A program made the translations under genes and the position numbers. Shown here piece by piece: positions 1 through 7,688 of a stretch of 38,204 nt of DNA (positions within the stretch are counted from its first letter, which is position 1; each line of letters opens with the position of its first letter). The DNA is from an uncultured Eubacteriales bacterium (GTDB taxonomy: Bacteria > Bacillota > Clostridia > Oscillospirales > Acutalibacteraceae), in NCBI GenBank assembly GCA_900316345.1, contig ONCR01000008.1:1-38204 (forward strand), in the 5' to 3' direction. The notes beneath the pieces are model-generated. The model was not told the DNA's origin. It was given only the letters and a program-made list of their open reading frames with translations, and made no database searches.

Positions 1-435
1 ATGCACAGGGCTTCCGTCTACAAGCAGGTCAAATTCGCCGAAGGTTCTTGCAAAAATATGCGGATATTTCTCGGTGGTCTTGGCAGAAAGCGCATAACGT
101 ACTTCCGAATAAAGTTTTTCCTTGTTGATTGGTTTAAGAAGATATCCGTGCGCATGAATACTGAACGCCTCAACAGCATATTGCGAATAACCCGTCAGAA
201 AAACAATTGCCGTATCAGGGGTTTGTTGCTTTATTTTTACAGCAAGTTCTATGCCGTCGATTTGCGGCATATCAATATCTAAAATAGCAAGGTCGGTTTG
301 ATTGCTTTTCAGCCATTCAAGCGCTTCGGTCGGCTTTGTAAAGCCGATTACTTCGTCTGCTTCAGGTAATTGCTCACAAAGATAAACAACAAAATTTAAA
401 ACTAATTCTTCATCATCTACACAAATAATTCTCAT
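1..435 (-). CDS. Response regulator, receiver domain plus start of winged-helix (SARP/BTAD-like) output domain; partial
   Basis: Translating the minus strand from the ATG at 435 gives 145 residues that stay open to the window edge, so the C-terminus is missing. Residues 1-118 form a CheY-like receiver: acidic pair D7/D8, phosphoacceptor D53 in LAILDIDMP, T81 in VFLTGYS and K101 in LLKP. The last visible residues read FARTFGEFDLLVDGSPV. This resembles the opening strand of OmpR/SARP-type winged-helix domains found in Firmicute receiver-SARP regulators, and not a LytTR domain, although kinases of the neighbouring type often pair with LytTR regulators. Its ATG overlaps the kinase stop codon as ATGA, which implies translational coupling and a cognate pair. 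Targets are unknown; the TGACCACA repeats at 1766-1809 are candidates. The receiver assignment is firm and the output domain is likely. Confidence 0.85.
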   Translation of the reverse strand, partial: MRIICVDDEELVLNFVVYLCEQLPEADEVIGFTKPTEALEWLKSNQTDLAILDIDMPQIDGIELAVKIKQQTPDTAIVFLTGYSQYAVEAFSIHAHGYLLKPINKEKLYSEVRYALSAKTTEKYPHIFARTFGEFDLLVDGSPVH

Positions 436-1670
436 ACCGTTCTCCTCGGCATCTTAATGGTAACGGTTGTTCCGTTATCCGGTTCACTTTTGATGGTCAG
501 TGTTCCGCCGCACATACTTTCAACACGCTCTTTTACATTGGCAATTCCGATATGCTTACTTTCATCATTACTGAAATTCTTCGGATTAAAGCCTACACCG
601 TTATCGCTGATAATAATTTCAAAAAAATCGGCGCTTGCTCTTGTTGCAACTGTGACAAGCCCTTGCTCGCGGCTGCGAACACCGTGTCTGATAGCATTTT
701 CAACAAGCGGCTGAATCGTCAACGCAGGAATATAAAAATCCTCGGTTTTAATATCATATTCAACGCTTATTTCAGGAAACCGGAGCATTTCAATTTCCGA
801 ATAAATCCGTGTGTGTTCCAATTCCTTGCTCAACAATATCAGATTCGGCTGGTCAAGACATTCCATATTGTTTCTGAGATATGTGCCGAAGCGTTCCGTT
901 ACCTCCGACGCTTTTTTCGGATTCATAAGGCAAAGCGCCTGAATGGTAGAGAGCGTGTTATAAAGAAAATGAGGTTGGATTTGAGACATCATAATCTGAA
1001 TTCGTTGAGTTGCTTTTAAAGCGTTTTCGTGTTCATATACAAATTCAAGATGAAGCCAGACATAGTAAAAAAGGCTACAGCTCACTACAGCAATTGTCAG
1101 ATAGGATACCGGATATTCGCGATATAACGGAGTCATATCAAATACTGATGTCAGAATAATAATAGTAGCATTGGCAAAGGCAATCCATAAAGCCGATCCT
1201 TTGCGTTTGTATTCGGATATCGTGCAATAAACAAGATAAATGATTAATACAACGCTTACAAAATATGCCGTGTAGCTTAAAATAGAGCCTCTGAAAAAAT
1301 GATTGTTTTTACTGATAAAAAATACAGTGTGTGAAAATAATGCAGTAGAATAAATGCAGGCATTGAGTATAACAAGAATCCAAGCAATTCTGTGCTTTTT
1401 CTGCGGCATAACCAATTTACAAAATAACACAATAATCGTCGGTCTTATAGCATACCCCAGAATACTGAAAACTGTTCTCAAAAAAGGCAAGGAGACGGAG
1501 GTACCGAGTATATTTTCAACAACATTTTGTATCACAAGCAAACTGACAAAGCTTATAATGACAAGCATTATTTTTCGTTGCTCTTTATTTATGTATTTAT
1601 CATTCAGGACAACGAATAATAAGCCAAGTAGCTGAATGCCGAGCGGCAAAAGAATAATATACTGTGTCAT
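432..1670 (-). CDS. Membrane sensor histidine kinase, LytS/YehU (His_kinase) family
   Basis: 412 residues. The first roughly 210 are mostly hydrophobic and make about six or seven membrane segments (for example 4-23, 34-52, 66-86, 96-118, 130-150, 160-178, 188-208), a 7TM-like sensor module without a recognisable ligand domain. The cytoplasmic part has the His_kinase motif QIQPHFLYNTL with phospho-acceptor H234, an N-box with N325 (LVENAIRHG), a G-box DNGVGF (356-361) and GIANVKER (375-382). The protein should autophosphorylate and pass phosphate to D53 of the regulator encoded just downstream, whose start overlaps this stop codon by ATGA. It has its own sigma-A-like promoter. The signal sensed cannot be inferred. 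It may be cargo of the sigK-intervening element whose edge is at about 3597. Confidence 0.92.
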   Translation of the reverse strand: MTQYIILLPLGIQLLGLLFVVLNDKYINKEQRKIMLVIISFVSLLVIQNVVENILGTSVSLPFLRTVFSILGYAIRPTIIVLFCKLVMPQKKHRIAWILVILNACIYSTALFSHTVFFISKNNHFFRGSILSYTAYFVSVVLIIYLVYCTISEYKRKGSALWIAFANATIIILTSVFDMTPLYREYPVSYLTIAVVSCSLFYYVWLHLEFVYEHENALKATQRIQIMMSQIQPHFLYNTLSTIQALCLMNPKKASEVTERFGTYLRNNMECLDQPNLILLSKELEHTRIYSEIEMLRFPEISVEYDIKTEDFYIPALTIQPLVENAIRHGVRSREQGLVTVATRASADFFEIIISDNGVGFNPKNFSNDESKHIGIANVKERVESMCGGTLTIKSEPDNGTTVTIKMPRRTV

Positions 1671-1699
1671 ATCACCATTCCTTCAGAATCTTTCAAAAT

Positions 1700-1728
1700 A
1701 TTATATAATATAGAAGAATTAATTTCAA
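1700..1728 (-). promoter_or_regulatory. Sigma-A-type promoter for the histidine kinase/response regulator operon
   Basis: On the minus strand, TTGAAA (1728-1723) and TATAAT (1705-1700) are separated by exactly 17 bp, about 30 bp before the kinase ATG. A small palindrome, AGAATT-TTTG-AATTCT at 1732-1747, lies just upstream of the -35 box. The elements are read directly; use in vivo is inferred. Confidence 0.7.
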
Positions 1729-1765
1729 TTCAGAATTTTTGAATTCTCTATAGAAAGGTATAATC

Positions 1766-1809
1766 TGACCACAAATTCAGTGGATTTTTTGACCACAGGT
1801 TTGACCACA
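1766..1809 (+). repeat. Three direct TGACCACA repeats between divergent genes (candidate operator)
   Basis: TGACCACA occurs at 1766-1773, 1790-1797 and 1802-1809, with start-to-start distances of 24 and 12 bp, so all copies are in phase with a 12-bp period. The last two are TTGACCACA. A GTGG at about 1779-1782 adds a partial inverted half. The cluster lies between the kinase promoter and the recombinase start, so it could serve either direction. Tandem direct repeats near one helical turn suit OmpR/SARP winged-helix regulators, but the binding protein is not known. Confidence 0.5.
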
Positions 1810-1882
1810 TCAATGAAAAACATAAACATCTTACTTTTATTATGTTAAACAAACGCAGCATATTATAATTCGGAGGCGCTTT

Positions 1883-3601
1883 ATGGATAAGGTATTTGCA
1901 ATTTATTCCCGTAAATCAAAATTCACCGGCAAGGGTGAATCGGTTGAAAACCAGATTGAATTGTGCCGCGATTATCTGAAAACGCATTTCGGCGAGGAGG
2001 AAGCGCAAAAGGCTGTCGTTTTCGAGGACGAAGGCTTCAGCGGTAAAAACCTTGACCGTCCTCAGTTCAAAAAAATGATGAAGGCGATTAAGGATAAAAA
2101 AATCTGTGCCGTCGTTTGTTACAGGCTTGACCGTATCAGCCGTAACATCGGAGATTTTGCAACGCTGATAACGGAACTGAACGCGATCGAAGTCGGCTTT
2201 ATTTCCATTCGTGAGCAGTTTGACACCAACTCTCCGATGGGAAGAGCGATGATGTATATTGCCTCCGTTTTCTCGCAGCTTGAAAGAGAAACGATTGCGG
2301 AGCGTATCCGCGATAATCTTCACGAGCTTGCCAAGACGGGAAGATGGCTCGGCGGAATTACGCCTACCGGCTACATATCCCGGGGTGAGGAAACCGTAAA
2401 CATAGACGGCAAGAAGAAAAAGGCGTTTCGTCTTGCGGAAAAGGAAGATGAGAAGGAGCTGGTTAAGCTCATCTTTTCCAAATTCAAGGAAACGGATTCG
2501 CTTACCGCAACGGAATCATATCTTCTTGAACACCGCTTCAAGACCAAGAACGGCAAGGATTTCACAAGGTTTTCCGTTAAATCCATTCTTGTAAATCCCG
2601 TTTATATGATTGCCGACGCAGACGCTTATAAATACCTGAGCGAGTGCGGCATTGAACTCTACTCTGACGAGAGCGAATTTGACGGCGTTCACGGAATTAT
2701 GGCATATAACCGGACGCACCAGGAGCAAGGAAAGGCGACAAAAATAAAACCTATGGAGGAGTGGATTGTTTCCGTCGGCAAGCATCCGGGCTTTATCAGC
2801 GGCGCGGATTTTGCAGCGGTTCAGAATATGCTGCATCGCAATCAGTCAAAAGCCTACCGCAAAGAACGCAGCCACACGGCTTTGCTTTCGGGACTATTGA
2901 AATGCGGGAAATGCGGCGAGTTTATGCGTCCGCATATGACAAAGCGCATTAACAGGGACAACGAGCTGACCTATTACTATTCCTGTAACCTGAAACTGAG
3001 AAGTAAAAAATCCCGGTGCAACGGCAAGAATGCGGGCGGCAACGAGATTGATAAAAAGATAATTGAAGCTGTTAAATCCCTGGATTTGAGCGGCGAGAAT
3101 TACTTCGCTTCCTTAAAGAAAACGCTTTCCCAAAACGGCATTGAAAAGAACGACAGCGAAAGCGAAGCCGTAAAGTTGCAGGAGGAAATTGAGCAGGCGG
3201 AAAAGGATATTCAGAAATTGGTAGGTTCACTCACCGATTCGGGCGGTGCCGAAAAATACATTCTTCAGAGGATTGACGAGCTTGGTAGAAAAGTAAGTAA
3301 TGATAAAGCACGGCTTGAAAGCATACAGTCGTATAACAGCAAACCGTTTGACCGGATAAACGCAGTTAAACTGATGAAGGATTTAATTAAGCACTTTGCA
3401 AACAATGTTGACAAATTGAGCATCGAGCAAAAGCGGCTGGCTGTTCGCGCCTTCGTAAAAGAGGTCATCTGGGACGGAGAATATGCGCACATCGTGTTCT
3501 TCGGAGGCGAATACGACGACAGTGTGTCAAACACCGTCAAAACAACTGAAAGCCCTGATGAAAACGGGATTTTTTATCCGTCAGGTACGCATAGAAAATG
3601 A
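1883..3601 (+). CDS. Large serine recombinase, probable sigK-element excisionase (SpoIVCA-like)
   Basis: 572 residues; the ATG is preceded by CGGAGG. The N-terminal resolvase domain (about 1-150) carries catalytic S9 in YSRKS and the RLDRISR arginine motif (81-87). A Recombinase domain follows (about 160-330), then a zinc ribbon with C341/C344 and C368/C379, and a charged helical segment (about 420-510) consistent with the coiled coil of large serine integrases. Such enzymes catalyse directional site-specific recombination through a 5'-phosphoserine intermediate. The gene abuts, in the same orientation, the 3' half of sigK, and its TGA stop (3599-3601) lies within AATGA at 3597-3601. That is the arrangement expected of the recombinase that excises a skin-type element to rebuild sigK. 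A generic prophage or ICE integrase that simply used sigK as its attachment site would look similar. No convincing sigma-A promoter is visible; CATAAACAT at 1821-1829 weakly resembles a sigma-E -10 box. Confidence 0.92.
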   Translation: MDKVFAIYSRKSKFTGKGESVENQIELCRDYLKTHFGEEEAQKAVVFEDEGFSGKNLDRPQFKKMMKAIKDKKICAVVCYRLDRISRNIGDFATLITELNAIEVGFISIREQFDTNSPMGRAMMYIASVFSQLERETIAERIRDNLHELAKTGRWLGGITPTGYISRGEETVNIDGKKKKAFRLAEKEDEKELVKLIFSKFKETDSLTATESYLLEHRFKTKNGKDFTRFSVKSILVNPVYMIADADAYKYLSECGIELYSDESEFDGVHGIMAYNRTHQEQGKATKIKPMEEWIVSVGKHPGFISGADFAAVQNMLHRNQSKAYRKERSHTALLSGLLKCGKCGEFMRPHMTKRINRDNELTYYYSCNLKLRSKKSRCNGKNAGGNEIDKKIIEAVKSLDLSGENYFASLKKTLSQNGIEKNDSESEAVKLQEEIEQAEKDIQKLVGSLTDSGGAEKYILQRIDELGRKVSNDKARLESIQSYNSKPFDRINAVKLMKDLIKHFANNVDKLSIEQKRLAVRAFVKEVIWDGEYAHIVFFGGEYDDSVSNTVKTTESPDENGIFYPSGTHRK

Positions 3602-3605
3602 AATT
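3591..3605 (+). other. Putative attachment/crossover site of a skin-type element inside sigK (AATGA core)
   Basis: ATAGAAAATGAAATT encodes IENEI in the sigK frame, the point at which SigK is split in known skin elements. AATGA at 3597-3601 matches the short crossover core I recall for the Bacillus subtilis skin. In the recombinase frame the same bases give the stop codon. The second copy should lie at the end of the sigK 5' half, which is not in this window. Confidence 0.6.
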
Positions 3606-3950
3606 TTAATGCATTTCCGTTCGCTGAAAAAAAGCGGAAATGACGTGCTTTTAGGCGATACAATTGACATTGACAAGGACGGAAATCCGCTTACGATTGA
3701 CGACATAATTGCCGACGATACCGACCTTGCGGAGGAGCTTGAAACCAAGACGAGATGGAGCCAGGTTAAGCGATATATTGAGAATATGGAGGATGAGCGC
3801 GAGCGCGAAATTATCATTCTTCGTTACGGCCTGAATAACAAAAAGCCCCTGACGCAAAGAGAGGTTGCGCAGAGGCTAAACATCAGCCGTTCATATGTTT
3901 CAAGAATTGAAAAAAAGATATTAAACGATATACGAAAAAGCATAAAATAA
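3591..3950 (+). CDS. sigK: 3' half of split sigK (SpoIIIC-like; sigma-K regions 3 to 4)
   Basis: The frame reads IENEILMHFRSLKKSG, then DKDGNPLTIDDII (region 3), REREIIILRYGL and the region 4.2 helix-turn-helix TQREVAQRLNISRSYVSRIEKK. This is SigK-like and not SigE-like: ENEILMH.R.LKK, D.DGN and ISRSYVSRIEKK are typical of sigma-K. Regions 1.2-2.4 are absent; only about 119 residues of a protein of about 230 are present. The frame stays open upstream to 3483, but that part lies wholly inside the recombinase gene and shows no sigma similarity, so I take the sigK segment to begin at the crossover. ATG 3609 could be used by an automatic annotation. Sigma-K drives late mother-cell genes (coat, cortex, mother-cell lysis). 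The fragment cannot recognise a promoter by itself; the 5' half is expected outside the window. A decayed remnant is the alternative, but the frame is intact. Confidence 0.87.
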   Translation: MENEILMHFRSLKKSGNDVLLGDTIDIDKDGNPLTIDDIIADDTDLAEELETKTRWSQVKRYIENMEDEREREIIILRYGLNNKKPLTQREVAQRLNISRSYVSRIEKKILNDIRKSIK

Positions 3951-3951
3951 A

Positions 3952-3977
3952 AAACGGAAGAACTGATTCTTCCGTTT
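3952..3977 (-). terminator. Bidirectional terminator hairpin between sigK 3' half and purD
   Basis: AAACGGAAGAA (3952-3962) pairs with TTCTTCCGTTT (3967-3977) around a CTGA loop, directly between two convergent genes. It is followed by TATATTTATTT on the plus side and by TTTATTTTAT on the minus side, so it can serve both. Confidence 0.75.
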
Positions 3978-3981
3978 ATAT

Positions 3982-5259
3982 TTATTTAAGCGCTTCTAAT
4001 GCCCTTTTTCCGATATCCGTGCGGAAATGAGCGTTTTCAAAATGAATTTTTGAAACCCCTTCGTAAGATTTTTCAAGCGCTTCTTCAAGCGTATTTCCAA
4101 GCGCGGTTACGCCGAGAACGCGTCCGCCCGAGGTAAGAAGCTTACCGTTTTCAAGCTTTGTTCCGGCGTGGTAAACCGTTACGCCGTCAAGGTTTCCGTT
4201 TGTAAGCCCCGTAATTTCAAGACCCTTCGGATAAGACTTCGGGTAGCCGCCCGACGCCATAATTACGCAGGTGCAGGCTCTTTCGTCCCATTCAATTTCA
4301 AGCGCTGAAAGAGTTTCGTTATTAATTGCTTCAAAAATTTCAATAATATCCGTTTTAAGCCTCGGAAGAACAACCTGAGTTTCAGGGTCGCCGAAGCGGC
4401 AGTTATATTCAATAACCTTCGGTCCCTTCGGGGTAATCATAAGCCCGAAATATAGGCAGCCCTTAAAGGTTCTTCCCTCTTTATTCATCGCTTCAATAGT
4501 AGGGATAAAGATTTTTTCCATACACTCCTTTGCGACCTCTTCGGTATAATACGGGTTAGGAGAAACGGTTCCCATACCTCCCGTATTAAGCCCCTTATCG
4601 CCGTCAAGCGCGCGCTTATGGTCCATAGATGAAACCATTGGGCGAACGCATTTTCCGTCGGTAAAAGCAAGAACCGAAACCTCGGGACCGGTTAAGAATT
4701 CTTCAACAACAACGTTGTTGCCGGAAGCTCCGAAAATTTTATCCTCCATAATTTCCTTAACGCCTGAAACTGCGTCTTCAAGGGTTTCGGGAATGATTAC
4801 GCCCTTGCCGAGCGCAAGGCCGTCAGCCTTGATAACGGTTGGAAATTCGCCCTTTTCTTTAATGTAACCAATAACGTCGGCAGGGTTGTCAAACACCTTA
4901 TATTCGGCTGTGGGAATGCCGTATTTCAGCATAAGATTTTTTGAAAAAACCTTTGAGCCTTCAATTATCGCCGCCGCCTTATTCGGGCCGAAAGTTTTAA
5001 AGCCCTCGGCATTGAGAGCGTCAACCATACCCATAACAAGCGGGTCGTCCGGAGCAACAACAACAAAATCGGCGCTGATTGTTTTTGCAAGCTCAACAAC
5101 GCCGTCAATATCTGTTGCGCCTACGTTAAAGCACTCGGCATCGTAAGCAATACCGCCGTTTCCGGGACAGCAGGCGATATAGTCAACCTTCGGTGATTCC
5201 TTGATTTTTTTGATTAAAGCGTGTTCACGGCCGCCTGAGCCGACTACTAATACTCTCAT
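3982..5259 (-). CDS. purD: Phosphoribosylamine-glycine ligase (GAR synthetase)
   Basis: 425 residues from ATG 5259, which has CGGAGGA about 6 nt upstream. An in-frame TTG at 5289 would add ten residues (RPSDKTEDQ...) unlike any PurD start and is rejected. The N-terminus MRVLVVGSGGREHAL is the PurD signature. It is followed by an ATP-grasp fold with IKADGLALGKGV and HKRALDGDKGLNTGGMGT, then FGDPETQV, and a C-terminal domain with SGGRVLGVTALG. The enzyme condenses phosphoribosylamine with glycine using ATP, step 2 of de novo purine synthesis. It is the last gene of the purE-M-N-O-D unit, 48 nt after the cyclohydrolase. Confidence 0.97.
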   Translation of the reverse strand: MRVLVVGSGGREHALIKKIKESPKVDYIACCPGNGGIAYDAECFNVGATDIDGVVELAKTISADFVVVAPDDPLVMGMVDALNAEGFKTFGPNKAAAIIEGSKVFSKNLMLKYGIPTAEYKVFDNPADVIGYIKEKGEFPTVIKADGLALGKGVIIPETLEDAVSGVKEIMEDKIFGASGNNVVVEEFLTGPEVSVLAFTDGKCVRPMVSSMDHKRALDGDKGLNTGGMGTVSPNPYYTEEVAKECMEKIFIPTIEAMNKEGRTFKGCLYFGLMITPKGPKVIEYNCRFGDPETQVVLPRLKTDIIEIFEAINNETLSALEIEWDERACTCVIMASGGYPKSYPKGLEITGLTNGNLDGVTVYHAGTKLENGKLLTSGGRVLGVTALGNTLEEALEKSYEGVSKIHFENAHFRTDIGKRALEALK

Positions 5260-5307
5260 TTGGTCCTCCGTTTTATCGGAAGGGCGCAAAGGCCCTCCTT
5301 TACATCT

Positions 5308-6012
5308 TTATTGGTTTTTGTTGATTATACGGGTTTCCTCTGCGCCTGTTTCAAGATTAATAAAGCGAGTGAAAAGCGAAACCTTATTATCTTCATTGAG
5401 GTTTTCCCATACCATTGAAGTAAAATCGTCAATATTTTCCTGTTCTATTGCAACGGGAGTGGGCTCGCCTTCAAAGGAAGGAATCGGATTACCGTCGCAC
5501 TTATAGGTATGAAGAAAATGGCCGAGGCCTGCGTCGGCGGTATATTCAAAGAAGAATCTTAAGCACTGCGGCTTGCCGAGATTTGACTTAAGAATTGACA
5601 TATTGTAATCGCCGTTTGGCTTAACAACTGCGGAAATTCTCGGTGTATAATTAGGCGCGTCGTCCTCATATTCCCTTGTTAAAAGAGCGTGGCGGTAGCA
5701 TTTACCCTCTTTCATATAATCGTAAATAGTATCCGTCTGGTCCCCGTTGGTTACAATCGTTTTACCGTCAAGCTTTAAAACGGGATTGTAAATAATAAGG
5801 TGAGGGTCTTCCATTTTGCTTTCGTCAAAGGCCTTTGTTCTTATTCCTCCCCTGTCGTTTTCCTCAAAAACTCTGTTGCGCGAATTAACGCTTCTTCCCA
5901 TTATAAAGTAAGCAATAGCAACGTTTTTGGCGTCCTTTGTTTTTCCAATAACTATGCCTCTTCCGGGGTAGGTGTTGGTATTGAGCTCTGTTGCAAGTGA
6001 TTTGATTTCCAT
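5308..6012 (-). CDS. purO: IMP cyclohydrolase, PurO-type (PF07826-like)
   Basis: 234 residues, ATG with CGGAGGG upstream. It resembles the archaeal PurO family and not PurH: YPGRGIVIGKT at the N-terminus, GRSVNSRNR, IYNPVLKL, VTNGDQTDTI near residue 90 and NYTPRISAVV near 124 are the conserved blocks. The family closes the ring of FAICAR to IMP, the last step of the pathway. In Bacillus the place between purN and purD is held by bifunctional purH; here only the cyclohydrolase function is present, so the AICAR transformylase must be encoded elsewhere. It is 12 nt downstream of purN. The function is inferred from motifs; I use the symbol on family resemblance. Confidence 0.85.
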   Translation of the reverse strand: MEIKSLATELNTNTYPGRGIVIGKTKDAKNVAIAYFIMGRSVNSRNRVFEENDRGGIRTKAFDESKMEDPHLIIYNPVLKLDGKTIVTNGDQTDTIYDYMKEGKCYRHALLTREYEDDAPNYTPRISAVVKPNGDYNMSILKSNLGKPQCLRFFFEYTADAGLGHFLHTYKCDGNPIPSFEGEPTPVAIEQENIDDFTSMVWENLNEDNKVSLFTRFINLETGAEETRIINKNQ

Positions 6013-6024
6013 AATTTCCCTCCG

Positions 6025-6648
6025 TTAAAGTATTTCGGTTTTATTGCCGTTTATTTTTATTCTGTCCTCGCAGAAAAGGGATACGGCTTTGGGAAGAATT
6101 TCCCATTCAGCCTGGCGCATAACGCGGTACTGAAGAATATCCTCATTATCGCCCTGTTCAACGGGGACCGCCTTTTGAAGAATAATCGCTCCTCCGTCGG
6201 TAATTTCGTTAACAAAATGCGCCGTTGCGCCCGTAACCTTAACTCCGCTTTCAAGCACCGCGGTATGAACTCTTTTGCCGTAAAAACCGTCGCCGCAAAA
6301 CATCGGAATAAGGCTCGGATGGATGTTGATTATTCGGTTTCTATACTGCTTTACAAGGTCCTCGCCGAGAATTGTTAAAAAGCCCGCAAGCACTATTAAA
6401 TCTATGCTTTTACCTTCAAGAGCTTTAAGAACAGCGGCGTCGTATTCAGCCTTTGATGGGTAGTTTTTCTTATTGACAACAACAGTTTCAATGCCCGCTT
6501 TTTCTGCTCTTTTAAGCGCGTAAGCATTCTCGTTTGAAGCGAGAACAAGGCTGATTTTTCCGTTTTTTATCTCTCCCCTTGCCTCGGCGTCAATAAGCGC
6601 CTGAAGATTAGTTCCGCCGCCCGAAACAAAAACTGCAATTTGCTTCAT
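6025..6648 (-). CDS. purN: Phosphoribosylglycinamide formyltransferase (GAR transformylase)
   Basis: 207 residues. MKQIAVFVSGGGTNLQALID is the PurN start. The catalytic triad N108, H110 and D151 is visible in IINIHPSLIP and EITDGGAI, matching E. coli N106/H108/D144. The enzyme transfers formyl from 10-formyl-THF to GAR (step 3). Its ATG overlaps the purM stop as ATGA, with GGGAG about 10 nt before it inside purM, so translation is probably coupled. Confidence 0.97.
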   Translation of the reverse strand: MKQIAVFVSGGGTNLQALIDAEARGEIKNGKISLVLASNENAYALKRAEKAGIETVVVNKKNYPSKAEYDAAVLKALEGKSIDLIVLAGFLTILGEDLVKQYRNRIINIHPSLIPMFCGDGFYGKRVHTAVLESGVKVTGATAHFVNEITDGGAIILQKAVPVEQGDNEDILQYRVMRQAEWEILPKAVSLFCEDRIKINGNKTEIL

Positions 6649-7688
6649 ATAAGCTCAACTCCCTTTTCTCCGCTTCTGATTTCGCCTACGATTGCCGCCT
6701 TTTCTCCCTCATTGTTCAGGATGCGAACAGCTTCGTCCGCCTTGTCGGAATCAACCGCAAGAATAATTCCCGTGCCCATATTGAAGGTGTTATACATATC
6801 TCTTTCGGGAATGTTGCCGCATTTCTGAATAAGGTCAAATATCGGCTTTTTAAAGCACTTATCCTTTTCAATTACGGCAAGAGTATTATCGTTTAGCATA
6901 CGCGGAACGTTTTCATAAAAGCCGCCGCCCGTAATATGGGAAATAGCGTTAACCTGAATTTTATCCATAAGGGCAAGAAGGGGCTTAACGTATATACGCG
7001 TTGGGGTAAGGAGCTCCTCGCCAAGGGGCTTATCAAGCTCGCTGAAGCGCCTTAAAACGGTTTTTTCGTCAATATTGAACACTTTCCTTACAAGCGAAAA
7101 GCCATTGGAATGGACGCCGGAGGAGGCTATAGCGATAAGCGCGTCGCCTTCCTTAAGATTCTCCCCTGAAACAAGCTTATCCTTTTCGCCGATACCTACG
7201 GTGAAGCCTGCAAGGTCGTAATCCTCATCGGGCATAAGACCGGGATGCTCCGCAGTTTCTCCGCCTACAAGCGCACAGCCGGCCAAAACGCAGCCGTCGG
7301 CTACGCCCTTAACTATCTGTTCTATTTTTTCGGGATAGTTTTTCCCGCACGCAATATAATCAAGGAAGAAAAGCGGTTTTGCGCCGGAGCATGCAACATC
7401 GTTAACGCACATAGCTACGCAGTCGATACCGATAGTATCGTGCTTATCAAGAAGAAAAGCGAGCTTAAGCTTTGTACCTACACCGTCCGTACCTGAAACA
7501 AGAACGGGATTTTTGTATTCGCCAAGGGGCAATTCAAACATACCGCCGAAGCCGCCGATACCTCCTATAACACCCGGAATTACTGTCTTTTTTACGTGTG
7601 ATTTTATAAGTTCAACGGATTTATAGCCGGCTGTTACGTCTACGCCTGCCGCCGCATAGCTGTCGCTGAAGCTTTTATTCATATTCAT
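6645..7688 (-). CDS. purM: Phosphoribosylformylglycinamidine cyclo-ligase (AIR synthetase)
   Basis: 347 residues. SYAAAGVDVTAGYKSVELIKSHVKKT, the glycine-rich VIGGIGGFGGMF and VSGTDGVGTKLKLA are PurM signatures; the C-terminal domain carries GGGFYENVPRML and NTFNMGTG. It uses ATP to close FGAM to AIR. The ATG at 7688 overlaps the purE stop (ATGA), but AAAGGAG lies only 2-3 nt before it; the second ATG at 7682, at a spacing of 8, may be the real start and would drop two residues. Confidence 0.96.
   Translation of the reverse strand: MNMNKSFSDSYAAAGVDVTAGYKSVELIKSHVKKTVIPGVIGGIGGFGGMFELPLGEYKNPVLVSGTDGVGTKLKLAFLLDKHDTIGIDCVAMCVNDVACSGAKPLFFLDYIACGKNYPEKIEQIVKGVADGCVLAGCALVGGETAEHPGLMPDEDYDLAGFTVGIGEKDKLVSGENLKEGDALIAIASSGVHSNGFSLVRKVFNIDEKTVLRRFSELDKPLGEELLTPTRIYVKPLLALMDKIQVNAISHITGGGFYENVPRMLNDNTLAVIEKDKCFKKPIFDLIQKCGNIPERDMYNTFNMGTGIILAVDSDKADEAVRILNNEGEKAAIVGEIRSGEKGVELI

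Noticed and set aside
1..435. Response regulator read as a LytTR type because of the LytS-like kinase
   Set aside because: The residues after the receiver look like the start of an OmpR/SARP winged helix; the full output domain is outside the window.
1864..1869. TATAAT as -10 box of the recombinase
   Set aside because: Transcription would start inside the ribosome binding site (CGGAGG at 1871-1876); no -35 at suitable distance.
3483..3590. Upstream open frame that would give the sigK fragment about 36 extra N-terminal residues
   Set aside because: It lies wholly in the recombinase gene in another frame and shows no sigma factor similarity; the SigK-like sequence begins at the presumed crossover.
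5260..5289. N-terminal extension of purD from a TTG
   Set aside because: Adds ten residues foreign to PurD and contains the ribosome binding site of the ATG at 5259.
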